21,433 bases of DNA, from IMG/VR virus record IMGVR_UViG_3300048793_000068, positions 1 through 21,433 of that record. The stretch is one strand, 5' to 3'. This DNA is from a virus. Each line of letters begins with the position of its first letter. Position 1 is the first letter of the stretch. The position numbers and the translations under genes were made by a program. The notes under the pieces were generated by a model. That model was not told the DNA's origin. It searched no databases and saw nothing but the letters and a program-made list of their open reading frames with translations. Below are positions 1-7,127 of the stretch, piece after piece.

Positions 1-142
1 GCCGCAAGCGGTGATAGACGAACGCAGTCTCGTTAGCGTTCTTGGAGTTGTCCGCAAGGGAGATGATCCGCTCGGCGCCTACATGCTGGAGCGCGCGGTT
101 TGCAATGTCCTCTGGGATTGTGAAGCCTGGTACGATCCACAT
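1..142 (-). CDS. Partial tail-tube/head-tail adaptor-like protein (N-terminus only)
   Basis: Only the first 47 codons are in the window and the gene runs off the left edge. The start is an ATG at 142, directly after the TAA of the preceding gene (TAAATG). The protein begins MWIVPGFTIPEDIANRALQH and continues with a V-G-A-E-R-I-I-S-L pattern and then N-E-T-A-F-V-Y-H-R-L-R. This 'NRAL..vG...I.SL.....NE...v...R..' pattern is typical of the N-terminus of podovirus tail tubular protein A and related head-tail adaptors, which attach to the portal. Its position, downstream of portal, scaffold and capsid, fits. The family call is from pattern memory on a short fragment. Confidence 0.6.
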   Translation of the reverse strand, partial: MWIVPGFTIPEDIANRALQHVGAERIISLADNSKNANETAFVYHRLR

Positions 143-787
143 TTATTCCACCGCTGTTGGTACGCGCGTGAATGATACCGCGCAGACGCCGAAGTAGCTG
201 ATCACCCTGTATGAGCCAGGGGGCAAGGCAAGCGCAGTCGGGAACGCTGTAAGCGCAGAGATATTGGCGGCGAGCCGATCTATCCACGTTACCCCATCCG
301 GCGCCAAGCGTTGTAGATAGAAAACCGCTGGGCCGCTGGTCAGCGTGGTCGCAGTGAACGTAGCATTGGTCACAGTCTTCGTGGAGGTGATGCCGGCAGT
401 GAGAAGGTTCCGCGCCGAGATGATCACCGTATGATTGGTCGTATCGATGACGCCGGCTGAAACCGCAGCAGCCGGCGAGACAGTGCCAGTGTAGTAGTCC
501 GTGCCTGCTACGCCCGTTCCGTTGAGGGTGGCAATCAAGGATGCAAGGGAGGTGTTGGCGTCCACGCCGATCTGCACATCGTTGGCTTGCGCCATCGTGG
601 TCTTAAACCGATAAGTGATCGTCTCAAGAACGACGACCTGAGCATCCGAGGGGTTGGTGCCCATCGTCAGCAGGCCGTTGTGCGTGCCCTGAAAGTCAAG
701 CTGATAAGTGCCGCCGCGAAGGGAGAAGTAAGCAACGCTAGAAAGCAAGGCCGGGTTCTGATAACCCTCATCCCCGTTGTTCCACAT
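143..787 (-). CDS. Virion-associated protein with inserted beta-rich domain (paralogue of the next gene upstream)
   Basis: This 214-aa protein has no signal peptide or membrane segment. Its ends match the 98-aa protein encoded at 792-1088. The N-terminus carries WNNGDEG then LRGGTYQLDFQGT, compared with WNGGDG then LRGGSYWVEFIGT. The C-terminus carries LQRLAPDGVTW, LPPGSYRV and FTRVPTAVE, compared with LKKLAPDGTTY, LPPGSYEV and VTRIPTAVE. Between these halves lie about 115 extra residues (roughly 38-152) with the pattern ITYRFK, NDVQIGVDANTSLASLIATL and NGTGVAGTDYYTGT, a Thr/Ala/Val-rich module that recurs in phage structural proteins. The ATG at 787 has GGAG about 6 nt upstream. A role as a head or tail decoration protein is inferred from context. 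Confidence 0.75.
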   Translation of the reverse strand: MWNNGDEGYQNPALLSSVAYFSLRGGTYQLDFQGTHNGLLTMGTNPSDAQVVVLETITYRFKTTMAQANDVQIGVDANTSLASLIATLNGTGVAGTDYYTGTVSPAAAVSAGVIDTTNHTVIISARNLLTAGITSTKTVTNATFTATTLTSGPAVFYLQRLAPDGVTWIDRLAANISALTAFPTALALPPGSYRVISYFGVCAVSFTRVPTAVE

Positions 788-791
788 TGGT

Positions 792-1088
792 TTACTCCAC
801 TGCGGTCGGGATGCGTGTCACTTCGAAATAGTTGGCGGTGAAGGTGGCGATGACAACTTCATAGGAACCGGGCGGCAAGCTGATGGTCTGCTGGCCAGCG
901 GTCGCACTGATCTGAGTGATGCGCGCGGTGTAGGTGGTGCCATCGGGAGCAAGCTTCTTCAAGTCAACAGTGCCGGACCCTGTGCCGATGAACTCTACCC
1001 AATATGATCCGCCGCGAAGCGTGAATGCATACGTTCCCGCTGCGACGTTCTTCTGGCGCGTGCCGTCGCCGCCATTCCAAATGCCCAT
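792..1088 (-). CDS. Small virion-associated protein, short paralogue
   Basis: This 98-aa beta-rich protein begins MGIWNGGDG and has LRGGSYWVEF near residue 25, LKKLAPDGTTY near 43 and LPPGSYEVV near 70, ending RIPTAVE. The last half is clearly homologous to the C-terminus of the 214-aa protein encoded just downstream, so the pair arose by duplication. The start ATG at 1088 follows AAGGAG with 5 nt spacing. It lies among structural genes after the capsid gene, so it is probably a virion surface or decoration component. No named family is recognised. Confidence 0.75.
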   Translation of the reverse strand: MGIWNGGDGTRQKNVAAGTYAFTLRGGSYWVEFIGTGSGTVDLKKLAPDGTTYTARITQISATAGQQTISLPPGSYEVVIATFTANYFEVTRIPTAVE

Positions 1089-1097
1089 GATGGCTCC

Positions 1098-1325
1098 TTA
1101 CAGAATTGGGAAGTTCGTGCCGTCCGGTGCCGAACCCGGCATTTCGAACAGGTTCTCAAGGGCTTCCAGGAACTTTGCGACATCTTGCCGCGTCAGGTTC
1201 TTGGCGTCCGCGATGCGGAGTTCCATGTCCGCAGCCGGCGAAGCAGCCGATGAACCCTTGCTGATGTCCTTGGTGAACGTTGTCCCGTCGAGGCCGCGAG
1301 TGATGCCGAAGAAATGGTCAGCCAT
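1098..1325 (-). CDS. Small protein of unknown function in the structural operon
   Basis: This 75-aa hypothetical protein begins MADHFFGITRGLDGTTFTKD and has a central helix-prone stretch (MELRIADAKNLTRQDVAKFL) and a short Gly/Pro-containing tail ending FPIL. No signal peptide, membrane span or known motif is visible. The ATG at 1325 has AAGGAA about 7 nt upstream. It sits 9 nt upstream of the 98-aa protein gene and 11 nt after the preceding stop, so it is co-transcribed. It may be a small virion component. The function cannot be told from sequence. Confidence 0.65.
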   Translation of the reverse strand: MADHFFGITRGLDGTTFTKDISKGSSAASPAADMELRIADAKNLTRQDVAKFLEALENLFEMPGSAPDGTNFPIL

Positions 1326-1336
1326 GTTTCAGTTCC

Positions 1337-1675
1337 TTATATGAGCCCGTAATTTGCACGGAATGTGTCAACGAGTTTAGCAAGTTCGGCGTTCAATTGC
1401 GCGACGGTCTTGATCACCGCCAGGTCGATGTCAACCACAACCGGAGCAGAAACGATTTGCGCCGTGATGGCCGTCTGAACCGCCGTGATCGCAGTCTGTA
1501 CCGCCGTGACCGCTGTGGCGACCGTTGCATCGCTTTCCGACTGCGAGGTTCGGGTTGTGGCCAGCGTTGCCCGCGCTGTGGAAGCGGTAGTGACCAAGTT
1601 GGTCAACGCGGTATTGTTGGCGTTCAAGCCAGGATGCAAAGCATAGGCACCAGATTTTACAGCAGCCCGAGCCAT
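1337..1675 (-). CDS. Ala/Thr/Val-rich helical protein, unknown, structural operon
   Basis: This 112-aa protein has very biased composition (Ala, Thr, Val). The region from about 35 to 75 has repeated VATAVTAVQTAITAVQTAIT-like segments, suggesting a helical or coiled-coil rod, followed by VDIDLAVIKTVAQLNAELAK and the C-terminal VDTFRANYGLI. The ATG at 1675 has AAGGGA about 7 nt upstream. A strong hairpin (1698-1720) lies just before it. Comparable low-complexity helical proteins occur among phage head and tail genes, but I do not recognise this one. A fibre or trimerisation role is speculation. Confidence 0.65.
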   Translation of the reverse strand: MARAAVKSGAYALHPGLNANNTALTNLVTTASTARATLATTRTSQSESDATVATAVTAVQTAITAVQTAITAQIVSAPVVVDIDLAVIKTVAQLNAELAKLVDTFRANYGLI

Positions 1676-1697
1676 GTTTCATCCCTTCCAAATTGGT

Positions 1698-1720
1698 CCC
1701 CGAGGGCTTGGCCCCCGGGG
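1698..1720 (-). terminator. GC-rich hairpin between structural genes (attenuator/terminator candidate)
   Basis: On the minus strand the sequence forms CCCCGGGGG-CCAAG-CCCTCGGGG-type pairing: a 9-bp stem with one G-T pair and a 5-nt loop. It follows the stop of the 247-aa gene (1731) and precedes the RBS of the 112-aa gene. There is no clean U-run after it, so partial termination, RNA stabilisation or attenuation is more likely than full stop. Confidence 0.55.
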
Positions 1721-1730
1721 TCTTGTAGTC

Positions 1731-2474
1731 CTACTCGGTGTAGGTGACGCGCACGAAGAGGTTCGCCGCAGCCTGCGTCGAAGCAGCCACGATGACACGA
1801 ACGTACACATCGAAGAAGCCTGCCGCAGCCCACGCAACGCCTCGGCTATCCGCGAAGCCGAGAATGTTGATGAGGGGGGTCTGCGTGAAGACCAGTTCGT
1901 TCGGGGCGCCCGAGTTCGTCGGGATGCCGTAGTTGTCGAGTTGGAGGTAGCCCGAGACGCCGCCTGTGGACGTAAGCGAGCCAACGCCGGTAATCATCTC
2001 CAGGACCGGATGCGCCTTTTGAGCGACACCATAAGCCGGCGATCCACCACCCAGAACCGGGGTGTTGCCGAAGATGTCATTCATGTCGGTGGTCGCCGGG
2101 GTCGCAACCGTGGCGCCTAGCCCGGTATCGGTCGGGGTCAGACCACGCACATTCGACGGGGTTCCGTCGATGGTGCTGTCGGAGAACACAACGCCCACGC
2201 CCAACGTCAGGGCGGGAGTGGCATTGTTGTCGATGTAGCCATCGGTCCAGAGTTCGACCTTCTTGACCTTGGCGGTCGTTGGGAAGCGGCAGAGACGGAC
2301 ATACGAGCCCGCATCCATGTTCGTGGCCGGCCAGGCGACCATGTCTTCGATCTGCTTGAGCCGCGCCGGGGCGCCTTCGCCAGCGGCGAGGGTCGGTGCT
2401 CCAACGAAGCCTGTGGCTGGGGTCGCGTCGAGAACGGTGACGTTGACGCCTTTGCCTGAAGTGGTAGTGCCCAT
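1731..2474 (-). CDS. Virion structural protein next to capsid (putative head decoration or minor structural)
   Basis: This 247-aa soluble protein begins MGTTTSGKGVNVTVLDATPA and is rich in Gly, Thr, Val and Ala with many predicted beta strands. It includes VRLCRFPTTAKVKKVELWTD (about 58-77) and a C-terminal FFDVYVRVIVAA segment followed by LFVRVTYTE. It lies immediately downstream of the capsid gene across tandem hairpins. The ATG at 2474 has AAAGGA about 8 nt upstream. Genes in this position in podoviruses often encode abundant structural proteins. I recognise no specific family, so the role is inferred from position and composition. Confidence 0.65.
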   Translation of the reverse strand: MGTTTSGKGVNVTVLDATPATGFVGAPTLAAGEGAPARLKQIEDMVAWPATNMDAGSYVRLCRFPTTAKVKKVELWTDGYIDNNATPALTLGVGVVFSDSTIDGTPSNVRGLTPTDTGLGATVATPATTDMNDIFGNTPVLGGGSPAYGVAQKAHPVLEMITGVGSLTSTGGVSGYLQLDNYGIPTNSGAPNELVFTQTPLINILGFADSRGVAWAAAGFFDVYVRVIVAASTQAAANLFVRVTYTE

Positions 2475-2544
2475 AGTGATAGTCCTTTCAAAGTGTTCTG
2501 GCTTCCGCCATCGACAACCTTGGGGGTTCCCAGGGCTGATAGGG

Positions 2545-2596
2545 TTCCCCCTACTTAGGGGGAAGTAGCCCGGCCCAGGAAGGTTCCCTGGGCCGG
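2545..2596 (-). terminator. Tandem hairpins after the major capsid gene
   Basis: Two adjacent perfect inverted repeats lie between the capsid stop (2610) and the next gene. The first pairs CCGGCCCAGG (2570-2579) with CCTGGGCCGG (2587-2596) across a 7-nt loop. The second pairs TTCCCCCT (2545-2552) with AGGGGGAA (2557-2564) across a 4-nt loop. Neither is followed by a clear U-run. Such hairpins after capsid genes often lower downstream expression or protect the capsid mRNA 3' end. Confidence 0.6.
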
Positions 2597-2609
2597 TAGA
2601 AATTCACCC

Positions 2610-3566
2610 TTACGGGTTAATGTCGGCGCCCGTGCTGTCCGCACAGTTGACCTGGAACACCTTGCCAAGCTGGGTGCGAGTTGCACCGTACATGGCCTGG
2701 GTGTAAAGCTGCCAGGGCTCGCTCGACAAGTCGAGACGCTGAGACACATTGTTGGTCATGTCTTTCCAGATGCCGAGATAGAGGCCCGACTTCACGAAAG
2801 ATAGGCAACCGCGAGTGGTAGTGGAGACAATCGGAACGCGCTCCATCACGACGATGTCGAAGCCGAGGAACCGCTTGAGGCTGCCGTCCTTGAGGATCGG
2901 CGCATCATTATAGTCGCGGCTAACGATCTGCTGTTGCGAGAGAAGATCGCTTTCCTGCTTCGAACCGATGATCAGCACAGCGCCTTCGCTGTCGAGATCA
3001 TTGTGGAACTTGCGGTAGGCGCGCTTCAGCTCGATCAGCTTGGCGACGGTGAGGCCGGTCGCGGCAGAGGCGCCGAAAGCCGGGTCAACAACGTAGCCCA
3101 TCGTGGCTGCGTCGGTGTAGGTGGTGCTGGCTGCGAACGAAGCTTCCGAACCAAGCGAGCCGGCATCGACGCCGGTAATCGCGGCACCCGGGCCGGCAGC
3201 GAGGATGCTGTCGTCATAGGCGCGGCCAATCGCATTCGCCGCATTCTGGGTGTAGCCAGATTTCGGGTCAACGATGGTCTGTAGCTGGTCGAAGCCGTCG
3301 AGCAACTGGTTCACATCGAGTTCGGCCGGGAATACCCAGCGCCGAACGAACGTGGACTGCGTGTTGTCCTTGGGAGCGAAACGGCCGGCTGGGGCCTTCG
3401 CGGTGATCGGGGCGATCTGTTGGATGGGCGAAGCCATCTTGCCGACATGCGCGCCGGTATCAACGAAGCCACGAAGCTTCGAACCCTTTTGCTGCAAGAG
3501 CAGTTCTAGGTTCGTGCTGTACTGCGCGGTATAGAGAGGGACAAGTCCCTGATCGAATGAGGCCAT
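2610..3566 (-). CDS. Major capsid protein
   Basis: This 318-aa protein of typical capsid length forms the head shell, presumably with the HK97 fold. It begins MASFDQGLVPLYTAQYSTNL, has the FVDTGAHVGKMASPIQQIAP segment near residue 34, RRWVFPAELDVNQLLDGFDQ near 75, an NAANAIGRAYDDSIL helix near 108, LTVAKLIELKRAYRKFHND near 172 and a C-terminal MYGATRTQLGKVFQVNC. These features match T7-like and related podovirus capsids. The gene directly follows the scaffold gene and has its own sigma70-like promoter at 3682-3711. The ATG at 3566 has AGGAG about 7 nt upstream. Two hairpins follow the stop. Confidence 0.88.
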   Translation of the reverse strand: MASFDQGLVPLYTAQYSTNLELLLQQKGSKLRGFVDTGAHVGKMASPIQQIAPITAKAPAGRFAPKDNTQSTFVRRWVFPAELDVNQLLDGFDQLQTIVDPKSGYTQNAANAIGRAYDDSILAAGPGAAITGVDAGSLGSEASFAASTTYTDAATMGYVVDPAFGASAATGLTVAKLIELKRAYRKFHNDLDSEGAVLIIGSKQESDLLSQQQIVSRDYNDAPILKDGSLKRFLGFDIVVMERVPIVSTTTRGCLSFVKSGLYLGIWKDMTNNVSQRLDLSSEPWQLYTQAMYGATRTQLGKVFQVNCADSTGADINP

Positions 3567-3681
3567 GATTGGCTCCTGTTACGGTTAAGTCCACGAATTG
3601 CGATGTGGCCTTATCCTAAGCAGGGGGCCGTTCAGTCCAGTTCGCCGCCATAGGGTTCTGACGAACTTTTATTTCGCGGGC

Positions 3682-3711
3682 ACTATAGGCCAGGGCGAGC
3701 ACTCTTGTCAA
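3682..3711 (-). promoter_or_regulatory. Sigma70-like promoter for the capsid gene
   Basis: On the minus strand, TTGACA (3711-3706) and TATAGT (3687-3682) are separated by 18 bp. It sits between the scaffold stop and the capsid start, giving a leader of over 100 nt. The segment AGAACCCTATGGC downstream of the -10 (around 3651) is identical to one after the other minus-strand promoter at 7099-7127, so the two promoter-leaders share a design. Confidence 0.7.
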
Positions 3712-3730
3712 GCGCCCGCCCTGGAGAACG

Positions 3731-4600
3731 TTAGACTGACTTCCCAGCCGCCAGGAGAATGGTGTTGAGTGCCACCATTTCTCTAAGCGCCGCCTTGTCA
3801 CCGCCCGAGTAGCGAGCAGTCCAGGCGCTATCGGAAAGCAGTTCAGCCTTGCGTGAGGCAGCCTGTTCACCCGACATCACACCAGCGCCGTTCGGAGAAG
3901 TGTTTCGAACGAACTTGTCTTCCCCGATCTTAGAGCCGATGTTGCGGAACATCTCCATGACCTTGGCGTAGCCCATGCCATCCATCTTTTCGAGGGCATC
4001 GACTTGTTCCTTGGAGACACCGAGCGCCGCCGCAGTCTGCCGAACCACGAATAGGTTGGCTTCTGCATCGGCACCCCAATCTTTCATCAGGGCTTCCCGC
4101 TCCGTAGCGAGAGCAGCAGTCTTGTCCGCAAGGACACTAGCCGCCGCAGTAGCACGATCCTTGATGATGTTCTGGGCCAGGGTGAGAGCCGCGTTCTGGC
4201 TCAAGTGCAACGCTGCCGCTTGAGCGCGAACGAAGTCACCTTGAGCCGGGTCTGCGAACGTCACCTTGGAGAAGTCGTACTGCTTGGGGTCCGTTGGGGC
4301 CCCGAGTTTTTCATAGAAGGTTTTCCAACCCGCTTCGTCGTTGGGCTCAGGGATGCGCGCGACTTTCTCCGGGGGATGCCCGATCAATTTCGCCGCAGCC
4401 TGATGCGACTGCACCGCAGCCAAGGCTGCTTCAGTCGGTGTCTTCACGTCCCAACCGTGGGACTGTAGATGGCCGATGGTGGCCGCATCGGCCCCCGCGT
4501 ACCATTTCGGAGCCGCCGCAGCAGCCGCAGTAGCGGCAGCAGTCGCGGCAGTGGCAGCCGCAGCAGCGGCAGCACCGTTATCGCCAGTGGCTTCAGTCAT
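3731..4600 (-). CDS. Capsid assembly scaffolding protein
   Basis: This 289-aa internal scaffold guides capsid assembly and is normally lost from the mature head. It begins MTEATGDNG and runs into an alanine tract (about residues 10-30, with Thr interruptions). It then has PKWYAGADAATIGHLQSHGW, TPTEAALAAVQSHQAAAKLI, PNDEAGWKTFYEKLGAPTDP and QYDFS. This WYAGAD...GHL...GW pattern is the podovirus scaffold signature. The rest is Ala/Lys/Glu-rich helix. I chose the ATG at 4600, which overlaps the upstream stop (ATGACTGA) and has AGGA about 10 nt before it. An ATG at 4609 is possible but sits too near the RBS. Confidence 0.85.
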   Translation of the reverse strand: MTEATGDNGAAAAAAATAATAAATAAAAAAPKWYAGADAATIGHLQSHGWDVKTPTEAALAAVQSHQAAAKLIGHPPEKVARIPEPNDEAGWKTFYEKLGAPTDPKQYDFSKVTFADPAQGDFVRAQAAALHLSQNAALTLAQNIIKDRATAAASVLADKTAALATEREALMKDWGADAEANLFVVRQTAAALGVSKEQVDALEKMDGMGYAKVMEMFRNIGSKIGEDKFVRNTSPNGAGVMSGEQAASRKAELLSDSAWTARYSGGDKAALREMVALNTILLAAGKSV

Positions 4601-4907
4601 CGCTTTCATCTTCCTTTGACGCTGTGGGAGGTTGGAAACCCGAGCCATTGTACAGCGCAAACAATTGGCTATCGGTTAGATTGATGTGTTGCTGAATGCG
4701 CCGTATCACGTCCTGCCGGCCGATGAGGCGCCATGTCTGATTGTTATCTGGGTCAGCGGGTCCTTGCAGGAAGCGCGTGTACTTCAGCAGATCGCTGAAC
4801 ATCATTTGCCCAGCCGGCGAAGTGATCGCCAACTTGTAAGCGGTGGAACGATCCCGGAGAAACAACATCGTGTTGTTGATCACGGCCGTCATTGTCAAGC
4901 GTGCCAT
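4593..4907 (-). CDS. Bbp19-like small phage protein
   Basis: This 104-aa protein begins MARLTMTAVINNTMLFLRDR and then has AYKLAITSPAGQMMFSDLLK, YTRFLQGPADPDN and RLIGRQDVIRRIQQHINLTD, with an acidic tail ending KEDESDD. The layout 'F.t..G..v..DLl.f.........G...vi..I...l.L.d' matches the Bbp19-type phage domain (named from Bordetella phage BPP-1). These genes usually sit between the portal and scaffold genes, as here. The molecular role is not known. The gene has GGGAGGG about 7 nt before its ATG and overlaps the scaffold start by 8 nt, suggesting translational coupling. Confidence 0.65.
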   Translation of the reverse strand: MARLTMTAVINNTMLFLRDRSTAYKLAITSPAGQMMFSDLLKYTRFLQGPADPDNNQTWRLIGRQDVIRRIQQHINLTDSQLFALYNGSGFQPPTASKEDESDD

Positions 4908-4951
4908 TTTGTAACCCTCCCGTTACATTAAGGGGCCTTAGCGTAACACCA

Positions 4952-6697
4952 CTATTGCATTCCCGGCTGTTGCTGTTGTGGTTGCGGGCCACCCATGCCA
5001 CCCCCAGGCGCAACGCCCGGCTGGTTCTTCTGCACTACGGCCTGCGCCTTGATCATCGCGGCTTGCGCCGGCAAGGCTTGGATTTGCTGTTGGGTCTGCT
5101 GCGCCTTCGCGCGGTTCTGCCGCTTGGCAACGATCTGCTGCGCGGTTGCCATCCAGCTTTCCGGCACTGCCTGGATTTCCGCGATGGCGGGAATGGCCTT
5201 GTCGAAGTCGAAAGTGTCGAGCAGGCTTGGATCGCCAGTGATGTTCACCAGCTCCTTGACGCTCTCCACGGTACGGATAAAGCCCGAGGCTTCCTGCGCC
5301 TTCATGGCACGCGAGATCGGTGAGGTGTAGCTGACCTCGTAACCGCGTGCTTCCTTCAGTTCAGGAGGCATCTCGTCAAGCAGACCAAGCTGAACCATCA
5401 AGTCCAACTCGCGCTCGATTAGCGGGCCGAGATATTCTGATTGCTGCCGGCCGATAGTTGGAGCCAGGAGGATGCCCTTCTCGTTCGTGCGCTCGATCAC
5501 TTCAGTCGCCGTCATCTGCGGCGTCTCGGTCATAATCTGGAAGAGCAGCACAAGGAAGGCGTCCTTGATGATGGCGACTTCCATCTCCATCATTTTTTCG
5601 TTGATCTGGATTTGGCCAGAGGGGAGGACACCTACGAGTGGCTTGCCATCGGGCGACATGCCACCCTTGTTCATCGCTCCAGGTCGCAGGGAGAGATCGA
5701 ACAATCCGTCATCGGCAGTCAACAGAACCGGGTCACTAGCCCGATGCCCTTGCTTCAAGAAGATGCGCTTCTCTGCGTTGAGCGTCTTCAGCGAGGGCAG
5801 AACTTGCATGGCTGGCGACCGGCCGTAAACCTCGCCCGGCGCCTGAGTGTAGCGCGTGATCGGAAGCGGGAAAGTCCGGTAGCCGCCTTCGCTCAACAGT
5901 GTGTGGCTGGTGAGGCAAATGTAATACGAGGCATAGGGCATTTTCTTCGGGGACAAACTATGCGGGTCCCAGTCCGCGCGCGGAATGACACGATGGATGA
6001 AATCATATTTCGTTTGGCTGCGCGCATCGAGCGCGGCCTGAAGCTGCTGCGGGAACGCCAGTGGGAACTGCTTCTTGCACTGATCAGCCGTCAGCCGGAA
6101 CCAGCGAACAAACCCGTCAACGCGGCCCTGGTGATTTTCCCGAATGTATAGTTCGCCTAAAGGGATAGCCTTGTATCGTAGGCCACGTTTGCCCTCCAGA
6201 GAGAATAGCTTGTCCACGAACATCCCGCTCGTGCCATATGCACCGAGCCCCTGAAAAATCATTTGGTTTTGCGAAGCAAAGTTCGCCGTATCGGTATAGC
6301 GTGCTTTGAAGAGGGCGTGGGTCGCTGTTTCGTACCATAGCCGCACCTTTCGGTTCTTCATAAGCTGGGCATGTTCAGAGCCAAGCCCGTGCCAGTACAT
6401 ATTGCGCGGGGTCAGCAAGCTGTCGCAGATGGCGGAAAATTTGTCAAGGGCGAGCTGCCCGTTACTGTCAACCTGGCGGTCGGTCTTCTTCATGCCCGGC
6501 CAATTGGCGGTGCCGAAGAAGAAAGTATTGCGGTGGGCGGGGATCAGAAGAGAAGCGATCTCTTCGCATTGTTCTGCGGTAGCAGATCGCCAGGTCTGCA
6601 TCTCAGCAAATTCGCGCAAGCTATCAATCACGATGTCCTGCGCGCGGCCAGTCTGCTGCATCGGTGTCGCAGCAATCTCTTTCAGTTCGTCGGCCAT
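4952..6697 (-). CDS. Portal protein (head-to-tail connector)
   Basis: This 581-aa portal would form the dodecameric ring at the head vertex through which DNA is packaged and the tail attaches. It begins MADELKEIAATPMQQ and has RSATAEQCEEIASLLIPAHR near residue 38, then DSNGQLALDKFSAICDSLLT and PRNMYWHGL. Further on are YGTSGMFVDK, GEVYGRSPAMQVLPSLKTLN (about 284-303), an EKMMEMEVAIIKDAFLVLL stretch and METPQMTATEVIERTNEKG. These match the head-tail connector family of T7 gp8-like portals, as does the length. The C-terminus is Gln/Gly/Pro-rich and disordered. AGGA lies about 7 nt before the ATG, within the end of the preceding gene. Confidence 0.9.
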   Translation of the reverse strand: MADELKEIAATPMQQTGRAQDIVIDSLREFAEMQTWRSATAEQCEEIASLLIPAHRNTFFFGTANWPGMKKTDRQVDSNGQLALDKFSAICDSLLTPRNMYWHGLGSEHAQLMKNRKVRLWYETATHALFKARYTDTANFASQNQMIFQGLGAYGTSGMFVDKLFSLEGKRGLRYKAIPLGELYIRENHQGRVDGFVRWFRLTADQCKKQFPLAFPQQLQAALDARSQTKYDFIHRVIPRADWDPHSLSPKKMPYASYYICLTSHTLLSEGGYRTFPLPITRYTQAPGEVYGRSPAMQVLPSLKTLNAEKRIFLKQGHRASDPVLLTADDGLFDLSLRPGAMNKGGMSPDGKPLVGVLPSGQIQINEKMMEMEVAIIKDAFLVLLFQIMTETPQMTATEVIERTNEKGILLAPTIGRQQSEYLGPLIERELDLMVQLGLLDEMPPELKEARGYEVSYTSPISRAMKAQEASGFIRTVESVKELVNITGDPSLLDTFDFDKAIPAIAEIQAVPESWMATAQQIVAKRQNRAKAQQTQQQIQALPAQAAMIKAQAVVQKNQPGVAPGGGMGGPQPQQQQPGMQ

Positions 6698-6698
6698 C

Positions 6699-6887
6699 TT
6701 ACTGTCCTGGCAGTGGCGAAGCGTTGCCCAGCAACATCATCATGCCAGACGAGCTAAGAGCATCGGGCTGAATGCCCTTTTTCTTGCGTGCCGCTTCTTC
6801 ATCGGCAAGCTGAGATTGCGTTCGATCACCAAGGCCCATGTCCATGCCGGACATACCGGACAAGCCCACATTCTTGGAGTTCATCAT
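6699..6887 (-). CDS. Small Met/Gly-rich protein upstream of portal
   Basis: This 62-aa protein begins MMNSKNVGLSGMSGMDMGLG, has a basic/acidic middle (LADEEAARKKKGIQ) and ends with MMMLLGNASPLPGQ. It has no signal peptide or transmembrane segment of clear length. Its ATG overlaps the TGA of the upstream 58-aa gene (ATGA), and its stop lies 1 nt before the portal start, with the portal RBS inside its last codons. That makes translational coupling to the portal likely. Small genes at this place in podoviruses are usually of unknown function, and I do not recognise this one. Confidence 0.65.
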   Translation of the reverse strand: MMNSKNVGLSGMSGMDMGLGDRTQSQLADEEAARKKKGIQPDALSSSGMMMLLGNASPLPGQ

Positions 6888-7060
6888 TTCTTGAGGCCCA
6901 TTGCACCCGAAGCTAGGTCAGGAGCAATTGAGCCCGCTGCACCTTCGGCTTGAGATTTCGAACCTGTTTGGGACGCGGCGATAGCGGCCGTGTGCGCCTT
7001 GTAGAAAGCGTCGAGGTGCGCTTGGAGTTCAGGCGGATTGCCAGGGGTGGGTGCAGCCAT
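6884..7060 (-). CDS. Small Ala/Pro-rich protein, first gene after the 7099-7127 promoter
   Basis: This 58-aa protein begins MAAPTPGNPPELQAHLDAFY and continues Ala-, Ser- and Gly-rich to GAMGLKK. The ATG at 7060 has GGAGAA about 5 nt upstream and is the first start after a sigma70-like promoter and an operator-like palindrome. A longer reading from a TTG at 7116 is in another frame and is less likely. The stop overlaps the next ATG (ATGA). The function is unknown. Confidence 0.6.
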   Translation of the reverse strand: MAAPTPGNPPELQAHLDAFYKAHTAAIAASQTGSKSQAEGAAGSIAPDLASGAMGLKK

Positions 7061-7071
7061 AGGGTTCTCCG

Positions 7072-7086
7072 CGCAAGATTGTTGCG
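7072..7086. promoter_or_regulatory. Operator-like palindrome CGCAA-N5-TTGCG at the late promoter
   Basis: The sequence CGCAAGATTGTTGCG lies 12 bp downstream of the -10 box of the minus-strand promoter at 7099-7127, where a bound repressor would block transcription. Identical copies occur at 12159, 12253 and 12369, and a one-base variant at 11968. A half-site (GCGCAAGATT, 7111-7120) lies inside the promoter spacer. Confidence 0.65.
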
Positions 7087-7098
7087 TTGGTTGAGGAC

Positions 7099-7127
7099 AC
7101 TATAGGCTTCGCGCAAGATTATGTCAA
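7099..7127 (-). promoter_or_regulatory. Sigma70-like promoter for the portal-head gene block
   Basis: On the minus strand, TTGACA (7127-7122) and TATAGT (7104-7099) are separated by exactly 17 bp. The -35 box overlaps the end of the small secreted protein gene. The first start codon downstream is at 7060. An operator-like palindrome (7072-7086) follows the -10, and a half-site lies in the spacer. Confidence 0.75.

Noticed and set aside
3681-3689. CACTATAGG, like the core of a T7 RNA polymerase promoter (also at 7098-7106)
   Set aside because: It reads on the plus strand, against the genes, and the rest of the T7 consensus is absent. On the minus strand the same bases form a good sigma70 -10 box with a TTGACA at the right spacing.
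5441-6151. Long plus-strand ORF opposite portal
   Set aside because: It is antisense to a confident portal gene with clear family motifs; composition and lack of RBS mark it as a shadow.
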